Below, in pieces: positions 23,826 through 31,943 of a DNA stretch of 40,953 bases. Source of the DNA: Streptomyces pyxinicus (GTDB lineage: Bacteria > Actinomycetota > Actinomycetes > Streptomycetales > Streptomycetaceae). A program made the translations under genes and the position numbers. Numbering within the stretch: position 1 is the first letter of the stretch; the number at the start of each line of letters is the position of its first letter. Location: positions 1 to 40,953 of the forward strand of contig NZ_JANUGP010000046.1 in assembly GCF_024753135.1 (NCBI RefSeq), written 5' to 3'. The notes beneath the pieces are model-generated. The model searched no databases and was not told where the DNA came from. It was given only the letters and a program-made list of their open reading frames with translations.

Positions 23826-23842
23826 TTTGCCAGCATGGCAAA
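23826..23842. promoter_or_regulatory. Second inverted repeat, probable XRE operator
   Basis: TTTGCC-AGCAT-GGCAAA has perfect 6-bp arms and an A/T-rich outer edge. It is near the midpoint between the divergent starts, a good position to control both genes. Confidence 0.5.
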
Positions 23843-23919
23843 GCTGATCGCGTCGGCCGGGGGCCGCGTCGCATGATCGACGGGTGACCGCGTCCGCCGC
23901 GAACCGAGGAGAAGCCCCC

Positions 23920-24909
23920 ATGCGAGCCCAGCCGACCGCCGCACTCCGCCATCACACCGTCGCGGCCCCGGCCGGGCGCCTGCACCTGGTCGAGCAGGGC
24001 ACCGGTCCGCTGGTCCTGCTCGTGCACGGCTTTCCCGAGTCCTGGTACTCCTGGCGCCGCCAGCTCCCCGCCCTCGCCACGGCCGGCTACCGGGCGGCGG
24101 CGATCGACGTGCGCGGCTACGGCCGCTCCTCCAAGCCGGAGGCGACCGACGCCTACCGGATGCTGGACCTGGTGGCGGACAACGTCGCCGTCGTACGCGC
24201 CCTCGGCGAGGAGAACGCGGTGGTCGTCGGCCACGACTGGGGCTCCAGCATCGCCGCCGCCTCCGCCCTGCTGCACCCCGAGGTCTTCCGCGCCGTCGGC
24301 CTGCTGAGCGTCCCCTACGCGCCGCCCGGCGGCCCCCGCCCCACCGACGTCTTCGGCCGGATCGGCGGCCCCGAGCAGGAGTTCCACGTCTCCTACTTCC
24401 AGGAGCCCGGCCGCGCCGAGGCGGAGATCGAGCCCGACGTCCGGGGCTGGCTCGCGGGCTTCTACGCGGCCCTGTCCGCCGACACCATGCCCGCCCAGGG
24501 CGAGCCGGACCCGCACTTCGTCGCCCGCGGCGGCGGCCGGCTGCGGGACCGTTTCCCCACGGGGGTCCTCCCCGCCTGGCTGAGCGAGGACGACCTCGAC
24601 GTCTACGCCGGGGAGTTCGAGCGCACGGGGATCACCGGCGCGCTCAACCGCTACCGCAGCATGGACCGGGACTGGGAAGACCTCGCACCGCACCGCGGAG
24701 CCCCGATCAGGCAGCCGTCCCTGTTCATCGGCGGCACCCTGGACGCCTCCACCACCTGGATGTCCGACGCCATCGACGCCTACCCCGCCACCCTCCCCGG
24801 CCTGTCGGCCTCCCACCTCCTGGACGGCTGCGGCCACTGGGTCCAGCAGGAGCGCCCCGACGAGGTCAACCGCCTGCTGACCGACTGGCTCGCCGGCCTC
24901 CGGGGCTGA
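23920..24909 (+). CDS. Alpha/beta hydrolase, epoxide-hydrolase-like
   Basis: 329 residues from the ATG at 23920, which has CGAGGAG 8 nt upstream; an in-frame GTG at 23884 is the alternative. The fold shows the oxyanion motif HGFPESWYSW, the nucleophile elbow VVVGHDWGSS with D106 rather than Ser, and the catalytic His in GCGHWVQQE (H306). An Asp nucleophile with the HGFPE motif is typical of soluble epoxide hydrolases and some haloacid or haloalkane dehalogenases. The physiological substrate is unknown. It is divergent from the XRE-cupin regulator, likely its controller. Confidence 0.88.
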   Translation: MRAQPTAALRHHTVAAPAGRLHLVEQGTGPLVLLVHGFPESWYSWRRQLPALATAGYRAAAIDVRGYGRSSKPEATDAYRMLDLVADNVAVVRALGEENAVVVGHDWGSSIAAASALLHPEVFRAVGLLSVPYAPPGGPRPTDVFGRIGGPEQEFHVSYFQEPGRAEAEIEPDVRGWLAGFYAALSADTMPAQGEPDPHFVARGGGRLRDRFPTGVLPAWLSEDDLDVYAGEFERTGITGALNRYRSMDRDWEDLAPHRGAPIRQPSLFIGGTLDASTTWMSDAIDAYPATLPGLSASHLLDGCGHWVQQERPDEVNRLLTDWLAGLRG

Positions 24910-25190
24910 TGGGCCGGGTAGGCGTTCTCAGGCTGTCGGCACGCTTTCGGAATCCGCGCGTACTTCCCTCACGTGCGGCCGGATCCGCGAACCGCCCGGT
25001 CCGGCCGACGGCTGGTTCCGTGGCGTTCCTTCACGTGCCGTCGTCCGCATGGCCGCCGCCTCAGGGCGGCCCGTCAGCCCGGGACGCAGGCCGTGAAGTC
25101 GTCCGCCGCGCACGGAAGTCCCCCGCCCCGGCGCGGCTCCCCTCACTCCCCGCCCGCGGCGTCAAGGCGGCGCCCCGCGCCCACGCCCCG
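24910..25190. other. 281-bp convergent intergenic region
   Basis: No gene is supported here. It holds a hairpin, GGCCGCC (25051-25057) with GGCGGCC (25065-25071), that could end transcription from either side. It also contains two copies of TTCCYTCACGTGC at 24964-24976 and 25026-25038, each with a CACGTG core. Nothing else stands out. Confidence 0.5.
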
Positions 25191-26864
25191 TCAGCCGGCG
25201 TCCCGCGCCGCCGCCCGGCCCGCCGCCCGGCCCGAGAAGAGGCAGCCGCCGAGGAAGGTGCCCTCCAGGGCGTTGTAGCCGTGGACGCCGCCGCCGCCGA
25301 AGCCGGCCACCTCGCCGGCCGCGTACAGGCCCTCGATGGGCGAGCCGTCGGTGCCGAGGGCGCGGGAGTCGAGGTCGGTCTGGATGCCGCCGAGGGTCTT
25401 GCGGGTGAGCACGCGCAGCCGTACGCCGATCAGCGGGCCCGCAGCGGGGTCGAGGAGGCGGTGCGGGGCGGCCACCCGGCCCAGCCGGTCGCCGATGTAG
25501 CGGCGGGCGTTGCGGATGCCCTGGACCTGGGCGTCCTTGCTGTAGGGGTTGGCGATCTGGAGGTCGCGGGCCTCGATCTGGCGGCGCACCTCGGCCGCGT
25601 CGAGCAGCGGCTTGTCGGTGAGGGCGTTCATCTTGCCGACCAGTTGCTCCAGCGTGCCGGCGGTGACGAAGTCCGCGCCGTTGTCGAGGAAGGCCCGCAC
25701 CGGTCCGGGCGCCCCCTTGCCGAGCAGCCGGTCGCGCAGCACCGCCTTGCGGTCCTTGGCGGTGATGTCCGGGTTCTGCTCGGAGCCGGAGAGCGCGAAC
25801 TCCTTCTCGATGATCTTCCGGGTGAGGATGAACCACGAGTGGTCGTACCCGGCGATGTCCTCGGTGGTGCGCAGGTACTCCAGGGTGCTGAGGGTGTCGT
25901 AGCCCGGCAGGCAGGGGTCGGGGAGCCGGCGGCCGAGCGCGTCGAGCCAGACGGAGGACGGGCCGGGCAGGATGCGGATGCCGTGGCCGGGCCAGACCGG
26001 GTCCCAGTTCTGCAGACCCTCGGTGTAGTGCCACATGCGGTCCCGGTTGACGAGCCGGACGCTGGCCTCGGCGCTGATGTCCAGCATCCGGCCGTCGACG
26101 TAGGCCGGGACGCCGGTGACCATGTCGGCGGGGGGCGTGCCGAGGCGCTCGGGCCAGTAGCGGCGGACGATGTCGTGGTTGGCGCCGATGCCGCCGGTGG
26201 TGACGATCACGGCCTGGGCGGTGAGGGCGAAGTCGCCGACGCGGTCGCGGCCGGAGGCGACGCCGCGGGGCGAGTCGTCGGGGGCGAGGACGGTGCCGCG
26301 TACGCCGCGGGCGGTGCCGTCCTCGACCACCAGCTCGTCCACGCGGTGGCGGTGGTGGAAGGTGAGCAGTCCGTCCCGGGCGGCCTGCCGGGCGTAGCCG
26401 ACGAAGGGTTCGACCACGCCGGTGCCGGTGCCCCAGGCGATGTGGAAGCGGGGGACGGAGTTGCCGTGGCCGTCCGCCCGGAGGTCGCCGCGCTCGGCCC
26501 AGCCGACGGTGGGCAGCAGTTCGATGCCGTGGCCCTGGAGCCAGGACCGCTTCTCGCCGGCCGCGAACGCGACGTAGGCGCGGGCCCAGCGCACCGCCCA
26601 GGAGTCCTCGTCGGCCGGCCGGTCGAACCGCGCGCTGCCCCGCCAGTCGTTCCAGGCCAGGTCGAAGGAGTCCTTGATGCCGAGGCGACGCTGCTCCGGG
26701 GAGTCGACCAGGAAGAGCCCGCCGAAGGACCAGAACGCCTGGCCGCCGAGGTTGGCGGCGTTCTCCTGGTCGACCAGGGCGACCCGGCGGCCCCGGCTGG
26801 TGAGTTCGTGCGCCGCGACCAGACCGGCGAGGCCCGCTCCGACGACGATGACGTCCGCGTCCAT
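25191..26864 (-). CDS. FAD-binding dehydrogenase (ketosteroid-dehydrogenase/fumarate-reductase-like)
   Basis: 557 residues. Starts with a Rossmann fold, VIVVGAGLAGLVAAHEL (G-x-G-x-x-G at 8-13), followed by ENAANLGGQAFWSFGG, typical of the flavoprotein family that includes 3-ketosteroid-delta-1-dehydrogenase. The C-terminal FAD segment is LYAAGEVAGFGGGGVHGYNA. It probably oxidises a CH-CH bond; the substrate is not evident. The ATG at 26864 has GGAAGGAAC upstream. It follows the TetR gene by 17 nt on the same strand, so the two are likely one operon repressed by TetR. Confidence 0.85.
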   Translation of the reverse strand: MDADVIVVGAGLAGLVAAHELTSRGRRVALVDQENAANLGGQAFWSFGGLFLVDSPEQRRLGIKDSFDLAWNDWRGSARFDRPADEDSWAVRWARAYVAFAAGEKRSWLQGHGIELLPTVGWAERGDLRADGHGNSVPRFHIAWGTGTGVVEPFVGYARQAARDGLLTFHHRHRVDELVVEDGTARGVRGTVLAPDDSPRGVASGRDRVGDFALTAQAVIVTTGGIGANHDIVRRYWPERLGTPPADMVTGVPAYVDGRMLDISAEASVRLVNRDRMWHYTEGLQNWDPVWPGHGIRILPGPSSVWLDALGRRLPDPCLPGYDTLSTLEYLRTTEDIAGYDHSWFILTRKIIEKEFALSGSEQNPDITAKDRKAVLRDRLLGKGAPGPVRAFLDNGADFVTAGTLEQLVGKMNALTDKPLLDAAEVRRQIEARDLQIANPYSKDAQVQGIRNARRYIGDRLGRVAAPHRLLDPAAGPLIGVRLRVLTRKTLGGIQTDLDSRALGTDGSPIEGLYAAGEVAGFGGGGVHGYNALEGTFLGGCLFSGRAAGRAAARDAG

Positions 26865-26881
26865 GGCGTGGGGTTCCTTCC

Positions 26882-27517
26882 TCAGTGCGTGGTGGTGTGT
26901 CGGGGGGCGCCGCCGCCGTCCGTGAGCAGCGCGGTGAGGAGTCGCTTCAGCCAGGCCCGGGCCGCCTCGACGTCCCGGTCCAGCAGGAGTTGGGTGGTCA
27001 CGCCGTCGTAGGCGGCGACGACGGCGTGCGCGGCGCCGTCCACGTCGCCGAGTACGGCGGGCAGCTCGGTGTGGCCCCGGGCCCGGGAGAGGCGGTCGGC
27101 GATCGCCTCCCGGAGCCGGGCGCGGTGGTCGAGCAGGGCACGGGCCACGGCCGGGTCGCGGGTGGCGTGCACCAGGAAGTCGGTCTTGACGAGCAGCCAG
27201 TCGACGTCGAGCAGCAGCACCTCGGTGACCCGGTCCACGGAGGCCGGCACGTCCAGGTCGGGCCCGTCGTGGGCGAGGGCGTCGGCCACCTGGGCGGCGA
27301 TGAGGTCGGCGCGCTCGCCGTAGAGCGCGAAGAACAGTTCGTCCAGGGTGGCGAAGTTCGAGTAGAAGGCGCCCCGGCTGTACCCGGCCGCCTCGCAGAC
27401 CTCCTCGATGGAGACCCGCCCGAAGCCCTTGGCGGCGAACACCTCGAACGCGGCGTCGAGCAGCCGGGCCCGGGTCCGGCCCCGGCGCCGGGTGACGCGC
27501 TTGACGGTGTCGTCCAT
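26882..27517 (-). CDS. TetR-family regulator
   Basis: 211 residues from the ATG at 27517, with GAGAGGAG 9 nt upstream. N-terminal helix-turn-helix about 14-60: RARLLDAAFEVFAAKGFGRV then CEAAGYSRGAFYSNFATLDE. The rest is an all-helical ligand domain. It heads the operon with the FAD dehydrogenase. Two tandem palindromic sites lie 28-60 nt upstream of its start, so it most likely represses itself and the dehydrogenase and is released by a substrate or related small molecule. Confidence 0.93.
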   Translation of the reverse strand: MDDTVKRVTRRRGRTRARLLDAAFEVFAAKGFGRVSIEEVCEAAGYSRGAFYSNFATLDELFFALYGERADLIAAQVADALAHDGPDLDVPASVDRVTEVLLLDVDWLLVKTDFLVHATRDPAVARALLDHRARLREAIADRLSRARGHTELPAVLGDVDGAAHAVVAAYDGVTTQLLLDRDVEAARAWLKRLLTALLTDGGGAPRHTTTH

Positions 27518-27544
27518 GGGCGCCGCTCCTCTCCCGACCTGTTC

Positions 27545-27577
27545 GATACAGGAACGTATCCGATACACCCATGTATC
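27545..27577. promoter_or_regulatory. Two tandem palindromic TetR operators
   Basis: GATACAGGAACGTATC (27545-27560) and GATACACCCATGTATC (27562-27577) are each GATAC-N6-GTATC, separated by one base, with centres 17 nt apart. They lie just upstream of the TetR gene. The outer ends TTCGATACA and TGTATCGAA are also an inverted repeat of each other. Confidence 0.75.
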
Positions 27578-27644
27578 GAAAGCCCCCGGCTTCACCCATC
27601 GGACCCCCTGTCGATCACATGGGAACAGATTTTCGATTACGGAG

Positions 27645-27650
27645 TACGCT
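27645..27650 (+). promoter_or_regulatory. TACGCT -10-like element, 6 nt before an ATG
   Basis: TACGCT ends 6 nt before the ATG at 27657. The same hexamer at the same distance precedes the VOC gene at 31467. There is no ribosome-binding site, so the transcript is probably leaderless. Confidence 0.45.
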
Positions 27651-27656
27651 GGACGC

Positions 27657-28295
27657 ATGGCCACGCACCTCCCGGGCCTCCAGGGCTCCCTGTTCGACCA
27701 GGCCGACGAGACGCGGCTCGGCCCCCTCGACGGGCTGCGCCGCACCGAGCTGGGTTCCGGCGCCTGGATCGACGCACTGCCGGGCTGGCTGAGCGGTGCC
27801 GACGCCTTGTTCGAACGGCTCGCGGCGGAGGTCCCGTGGCGGGCCGAGCAGCGGAAGATGTACGACCACGTGGTGGCCGTACCCCGGCTGCTCGCCTTCT
27901 ACCAGGCGGCCGACCCGCTGCCGCACCCGGTGCTGGACGAGGCGCGGACGGCTCTGTCCCGGCACTACGCCGAGGAGCTGGGCGAGCCGTTCACGACGGC
28001 CGGGCTCTGCCTCTACCGGGACGGCCGGGACAGCGTGGCCTGGCACGGGGACCGGATCGGGCGCGGCGCCCGCGAGGACACGATGGTCGCGATCCTCTCC
28101 GTCGGCGCGCCCCGCGACCTGCTGCTGCGTCCGGTCGGCGGGGGCGGCGCCACGGTGCGCCGGCCGCTGGGCCACGGCGACCTCATCGTGATGGGTGGCT
28201 CCTGCCAGCGCACCTGGGAGCACTGCGTGCCCAAGACCGGGCGGGCGGCCGGCCCGCGCGTCAGCATCCAGTTCCGGCCGCACGCGGTGCGCTGA
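27657..28295 (+). CDS. AlkB-like Fe(II)/2-oxoglutarate dioxygenase
   Basis: 212 residues. The jelly-roll core shows the iron-binding HxD in VAWHGDRIG (H130, D132), the distal H189 in TWEHCVPK, and the 2-oxoglutarate Arg in RVSIQFRPH. GLCLYRDGRDSVAWH and GDLIVMGGSCQ are typical of AlkB homologues that remove alkyl groups from nucleic-acid bases. The ATG is preceded by a -10-like element and no ribosome-binding site. It is divergent from the TetR gene and shares the operator-bearing gap, so TetR could affect it, but that is speculative. Confidence 0.9.
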   Translation: MATHLPGLQGSLFDQADETRLGPLDGLRRTELGSGAWIDALPGWLSGADALFERLAAEVPWRAEQRKMYDHVVAVPRLLAFYQAADPLPHPVLDEARTALSRHYAEELGEPFTTAGLCLYRDGRDSVAWHGDRIGRGAREDTMVAILSVGAPRDLLLRPVGGGGATVRRPLGHGDLIVMGGSCQRTWEHCVPKTGRAAGPRVSIQFRPHAVR

Positions 28296-28397
28296 CACCG
28301 CCGGACGGCTCGGTGCCCGCCACCCGGTCGCGCGGGGCGGCGGCCGGTCTGCTTGGCTGGTCCCGACGCTCTGTCGATCAAGGCCCCCGGGGAGATC

Positions 28398-29144
28398 ATG
28401 ACCGCCGACGTACGCCAAGTCGCCGACCACACCTATCTGGTGCACGGGCACGAGACCAACTGGGTCATCCTCAAGGACGGGGACGCCGTCACGCTGGTGG
28501 ACACCGGGTATCCCGGGGACCGGCAGGGGCTGCTGGAGTCCCTCGCGGCGGTGGGCAGTTCACCGGAGGCGGTCACCGCGGTGCTGATCACCCACGCGCA
28601 CAACGACCACCTCGGCTCGGCCGAGTACCTGCGCGCCGCCCACGGCACGCCGGTCTATCTGCACCCCGCCGAAGTCCCGCACGCCCGGCGGGAGTTCCTC
28701 CAGCAGGCGACCATCGGCGACGTGGTGCGCAACGCCTGGCGGCCCGGCGTGCTGCCCTGGGCGGTGCACGCGATCCGGGTGGGCGGCATCGAACAGCACC
28801 CGGTCACCGCGCCCGAGCCGTTCCCGGGCACCGGCGCGCTCGACCTGCCCGGCCGGCCCGTGCCCGTGCACACCCCCGGCCACACCGACGGCCACTGCGC
28901 CTACCACCTGCCCGGACAGGGCATCGTGATCTCCGGGGACGCCCTGGTCAGCGGGCACGCCACCTCCCGGGTCAAGGGCCCGCAGATCTTGCCCGACTTC
29001 TTCCACCACGAGCGGGCGCGGGTCGTGGCGTCCCTGGACGTGATCGCGGCGCTCGACGGCGACACCCTGCTGCCCGGACACGGGCCGGTGCACCGGGGCG
29101 CGGTCCGCGCGGCGGCCGAACAGGCCCGGGAACGGGCCTCCTAG
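28398..29144 (+). CDS. MBL-fold metallo-hydrolase
   Basis: 248 residues, ATG with GGGGAG 4 nt upstream. Metal-binding motif THAHNDHLG (H66, H68, D70, H71), then HTPGHTDGHCAYH for the third His, ISGDALV for the bridging Asp and LPGHGPVH for the last His. This is a glyoxalase II-like or general MBL hydrolase; substrates of this branch range from thioesters to lactones and I cannot choose. It lies about 100 nt after the AlkB gene. Confidence 0.88.
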   Translation: MTADVRQVADHTYLVHGHETNWVILKDGDAVTLVDTGYPGDRQGLLESLAAVGSSPEAVTAVLITHAHNDHLGSAEYLRAAHGTPVYLHPAEVPHARREFLQQATIGDVVRNAWRPGVLPWAVHAIRVGGIEQHPVTAPEPFPGTGALDLPGRPVPVHTPGHTDGHCAYHLPGQGIVISGDALVSGHATSRVKGPQILPDFFHHERARVVASLDVIAALDGDTLLPGHGPVHRGAVRAAAEQARERAS

Positions 29145-29162
29145 CGAGCCCGCGCGGGGCCG

Positions 29163-29168
29163 TAGGGT
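29163..29168 (+). promoter_or_regulatory. TAGGGT -10-like element, 7 nt before an ATG
   Basis: TAGGGT ends 7 nt before the ATG of the DUF4032 gene at 29176, with no ribosome-binding site between. Suggests a leaderless transcript. Confidence 0.4.
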
Positions 29169-29175
29169 TCCTGCC

Positions 29176-30426
29176 ATGGCCCTGCAGATCAACGCGACCA
29201 ACCCGGAGCACCCCGCGCTGCTGCTCGCCCTGCCCTGGGACGTGCCCCTGGAGGAGTGGCCCGAGGAGTACCTCGTGCCGCTCCCCCGCGGCATCTCCCG
29301 GCACGTCGTCCGCTACGCGCGCGCCGGCGAGGAGGTGATCGCCGTCAAGGAGCTGGCCGAGCGGCCCGCGCTGCGCGAGTACGGGCTGCTGCGCGACCTG
29401 GACCGGCTCGGCATCCCGGCCGTCGACCCGCTCGCCGTGGTCACCGGCCGCACCGACGGCTCCGGGCAGCCGCTGGAACCGGTGCTGGTCACCCGGCACC
29501 TGCGCGGCTCGATGCCGTACCGGTCGATGTTCGAGACGACCATGCGCCCGGCGACCATGCACCGGCTGATGGACGCGCTGGCCGTGCTGCTGGTGCGGCT
29601 GCACCTGGCCGGGTTCGCCTGGGGCGACTGCTCGCTGTCCAACACCCTGTTCCGGCGGGACGCCGGCGCCTACGCCGCCTATCTGGTCGACGCCGAGACC
29701 GGTGAGCTGCGGCCGCGGCTGAGCCCCGGGCAGCGCGCGTACGACCTCGACCTCGCCCGGGTGAACATCAGCGGCGAACTGCTGGACCTGGAGGCGTCGG
29801 GGGCGCTGCACCCGTCCGTCGACCCGGTCGAGTTCGGCCACGAGATCCGCGGCCGGTACGACGGGCTGTGGCGGGAGCTGACCCGCACCTCGGTGTACCC
29901 GGCGGGCAAGTACCACTACATCGAGCGCCGCATCCGGCGGCTGAACGACCTCGGCTTCGACGTGGCCGAGATGCAGATCGAGCACTCCCTCGACGGCGAC
30001 TCGGTCACCTTCGTGCCCAAGGTCGTGGACGCCGGCCACCACCAGCGCCAACTGCTGCGCCTGACCGGCCTGGACGCCGAGGAGAACCAGGCGCGGCGGC
30101 TGCTGAACGACCTGGAGAGCTGGATGGCCACCCAGGACGACCACGCCCCGGGCGACCCCCTCGCCGCCCGCCCCGAGGTACTCGCCCACCGGTGGGTGCG
30201 GGACGTGTTCCGGCCCACCGTGCGGGCGGTGCCACCGGAACTGCGCGGCTCGATGGACCCGGCGGAGATCTACCACGAGCTGCTGGAACACCGCTGGTAC
30301 CTCTCCGAGCGCGCCGAGCACGACCTCGGCCTGGACACGGCCGTCGCGGACTACATCGCGCGCGTCCTGCCCCGCGCCCGGGGCACCTTGCGGCCGACGG
30401 ACCCGGAGCGGACGGACGCCGGCTAG
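29176..30426 (+). CDS. DUF4032-domain protein, kinase-like fold
   Basis: 416 residues. The first 250 look like a small-molecule or lipopolysaccharide-kinase-type fold: GISRHVVRYARAGEEVIAVK with the likely ATP Lys, EYGLLRDLDRLGIPAVDPL, then a catalytic-loop-like FAWGDCSLSNTLF near 151-163 and AYLVDAETGEL near 172-182. The C-terminal part matches DUF4032. Activity has not been shown to my knowledge. Preceded by a TAGGGT element rather than a ribosome-binding site. It converges on the universal stress gene with one base between the stops. Confidence 0.82.
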   Translation: MALQINATNPEHPALLLALPWDVPLEEWPEEYLVPLPRGISRHVVRYARAGEEVIAVKELAERPALREYGLLRDLDRLGIPAVDPLAVVTGRTDGSGQPLEPVLVTRHLRGSMPYRSMFETTMRPATMHRLMDALAVLLVRLHLAGFAWGDCSLSNTLFRRDAGAYAAYLVDAETGELRPRLSPGQRAYDLDLARVNISGELLDLEASGALHPSVDPVEFGHEIRGRYDGLWRELTRTSVYPAGKYHYIERRIRRLNDLGFDVAEMQIEHSLDGDSVTFVPKVVDAGHHQRQLLRLTGLDAEENQARRLLNDLESWMATQDDHAPGDPLAARPEVLAHRWVRDVFRPTVRAVPPELRGSMDPAEIYHELLEHRWYLSERAEHDLGLDTAVADYIARVLPRARGTLRPTDPERTDAG

Positions 30427-30427
30427 C

Positions 30428-31294
30428 TCAGTCGTGCGGGACCACCGCGACCGGGCAGTCCGCGTGGTGCAGGACGCCGTGGGCGACCGAGCCGATGCGG
30501 GCGCCGACGGCCGTGCGGTGGGCGCGGCGGCCGACGACCATCAGCTGGGCCCGGCCGGAGACGGACAGCAGGACCTGGCCGGCGCTGCCCATCTCGATGT
30601 GCTCGGCGACGGGGACGTCCGGGAACCGCTCCCGCCACGGCTTGAGCGCCTCGGCGAGCGCCTGCCTCTCGTACGGCTCCAGGCCGCCCGCGTCGTCCAG
30701 CAGCTTCAGCGAGCCGGGGCTGTAGGCGAAGACCGGCGGCAGGGTCCAGGCGCGGACGGCGCGGACGGAAGCACCGCGGGCCGCCGCCGTCTCGAAGGCG
30801 AAGCGCAGGGCCGCGGCGCTGTCCTCGGGGCTGCCGTGCTGGCCGACCACGACCTCCCGCCCGGCGGCCTCCGCGGCGGCCAAGTCGCCGGCCCGGACCA
30901 GGACCACGGGCCGGTCCGCGCCCGCGATCACCTGTTGGCCGACGGAGCCCAGGAGGAACCCGACGACCGGGCCGTGCCCGCGTGAGCCCAGCACCAGCAT
31001 CTCGGCCCCTGCCGCGGCCGTGGCCAGCGCGTGCGGGGCGTCACCCTCGACGACGTCGACGCCCACCTCCAGTTCCGGATGCCGCTCGGAGACGGTGCGC
31101 ACGGCCTGGTCCACGCCGTCGGTGACCCAGCCGTGCTGGGTGTCCCGGTCGGCCGCGGCGAGCGCCTCGGCGTAGCGCCAGGCGTGCACCACACGGAGCG
31201 GCAGGCGCCGGCGCACGGCCTCCCGGGCCGCCCAGTCCAGCGCGGCCAGACTCTCCTCGGTACCGTCCACCCCTGCCGTGATCGGGCGTGTCAT
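30428..31294 (-). CDS. Universal stress protein, tandem UspA domains
   Basis: 288 residues in two Usp domains (about 4-142 and 150-286). Domain 1 starts ITAGVDGTEESLAALDWAA and has the nucleotide loop GSRGHGPVVGFLLGSV; domain 2 has VVGRRAHRTAVGARIGSVAH. Both G-x2-G-x9-G(S) loops are present, so both may bind ATP. The ATG at 31294 has GAGGAGG upstream. Tandem USPs in actinobacteria are linked to hypoxia and general stress; the exact role is open. The adjacent three-gene redox/phosphorelay unit fits a stress theme. Confidence 0.93.
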   Translation of the reverse strand: MTRPITAGVDGTEESLAALDWAAREAVRRRLPLRVVHAWRYAEALAAADRDTQHGWVTDGVDQAVRTVSERHPELEVGVDVVEGDAPHALATAAAGAEMLVLGSRGHGPVVGFLLGSVGQQVIAGADRPVVLVRAGDLAAAEAAGREVVVGQHGSPEDSAAALRFAFETAAARGASVRAVRAWTLPPVFAYSPGSLKLLDDAGGLEPYERQALAEALKPWRERFPDVPVAEHIEMGSAGQVLLSVSGRAQLMVVGRRAHRTAVGARIGSVAHGVLHHADCPVAVVPHD

Positions 31295-31454
31295 GCGCGG
31301 GCCTCCTCGTCGTCGCCACCTGCCGGCGGACACGGCACCCACTGTCGGGCGTCCGCGAGCGCCACCGTGATCATCTCGCCACGCGCCGGCGGCCGGTCGC
31401 CCGGGGTGCCGGGGTGCCCGGGAAAAACAACGAGACGCCGGGCCCTTCCATGAT

Positions 31455-31460
31455 TACGCT
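31455..31460 (+). promoter_or_regulatory. TACGCT -10-like element, 6 nt before an ATG
   Basis: TACGCT ends 6 nt before the VOC ATG at 31467; identical hexamer and spacing as upstream of the AlkB-like gene. Confidence 0.45.
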
Positions 31461-31466
31461 GCCGCC

Positions 31467-31823
31467 ATGACCTTGGAATGGGAACAGGTGATCGTGGACG
31501 CGGCCGACCCGGCGGCGCTGGGCCGCTGGTGGGCCGAGGCGCTCGGCTGGGCCGTGGTGGACGACAGCGCCGACGAGTTCGAGATCCGGCCCACGCCGGA
31601 CCGGCTGCCGGGGCTGCTGTTCGTGCGGGTGCCCGAGGCCAAGTCGGTCAAGAACCGGCTGCACCTCGACTTCCGCCCCGTGGACCAGGCGGCCGAGGTG
31701 ACCCGGCTGCTGGCGCTCGGCGCCCGGCACACCGACATCGGGCAGGGCGAGCAGTCGTGGGTGACGCTGGTAGATCCCGAGGGCAACGAGTTCTGTGTCC
31801 TCGGGCAGCGTCCCGGGGGCTGA
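31467..31823 (+). CDS. VOC-superfamily (glyoxalase-like) protein
   Basis: 118 residues forming one VOC domain. The start MTLEWEQVIVDAADPAALGR is the usual first strand, and the end has VTLVDPEGNEFCVLG with the conserved DPEGN-E motif. The LHLDFRP segment provides another candidate metal ligand. This group (glyoxalase_6) includes unknown dioxygenases and binding proteins; no substrate can be assigned. No ribosome-binding site precedes the ATG. Confidence 0.85.
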   Translation: MTLEWEQVIVDAADPAALGRWWAEALGWAVVDDSADEFEIRPTPDRLPGLLFVRVPEAKSVKNRLHLDFRPVDQAAEVTRLLALGARHTDIGQGEQSWVTLVDPEGNEFCVLGQRPGG

Positions 31824-31943
31824 TCAAGGCCGCGACCAGGTACCGGGGCGGCGGCGGGAGCCCGCACCTACGATGAACGGTGGAGCGGCGCGGTGGTCCC
31901 GCGGCACCGGGCCGGGCGGACCGACGCTCCGGGTGGGAGACGC

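Noticed and set aside
23872..23884. CATGAT as a -10 box for a leaderless GTG start of the epoxide-hydrolase-like gene
   Set aside because: The ATG at 23920 has a strong ribosome-binding site, and CATGAT fits a -10 box poorly.
24909..27011. Plus-strand 700-codon frame
   Set aside because: Antisense to the FAD dehydrogenase and TetR genes, which have clear motifs and ribosome-binding sites.
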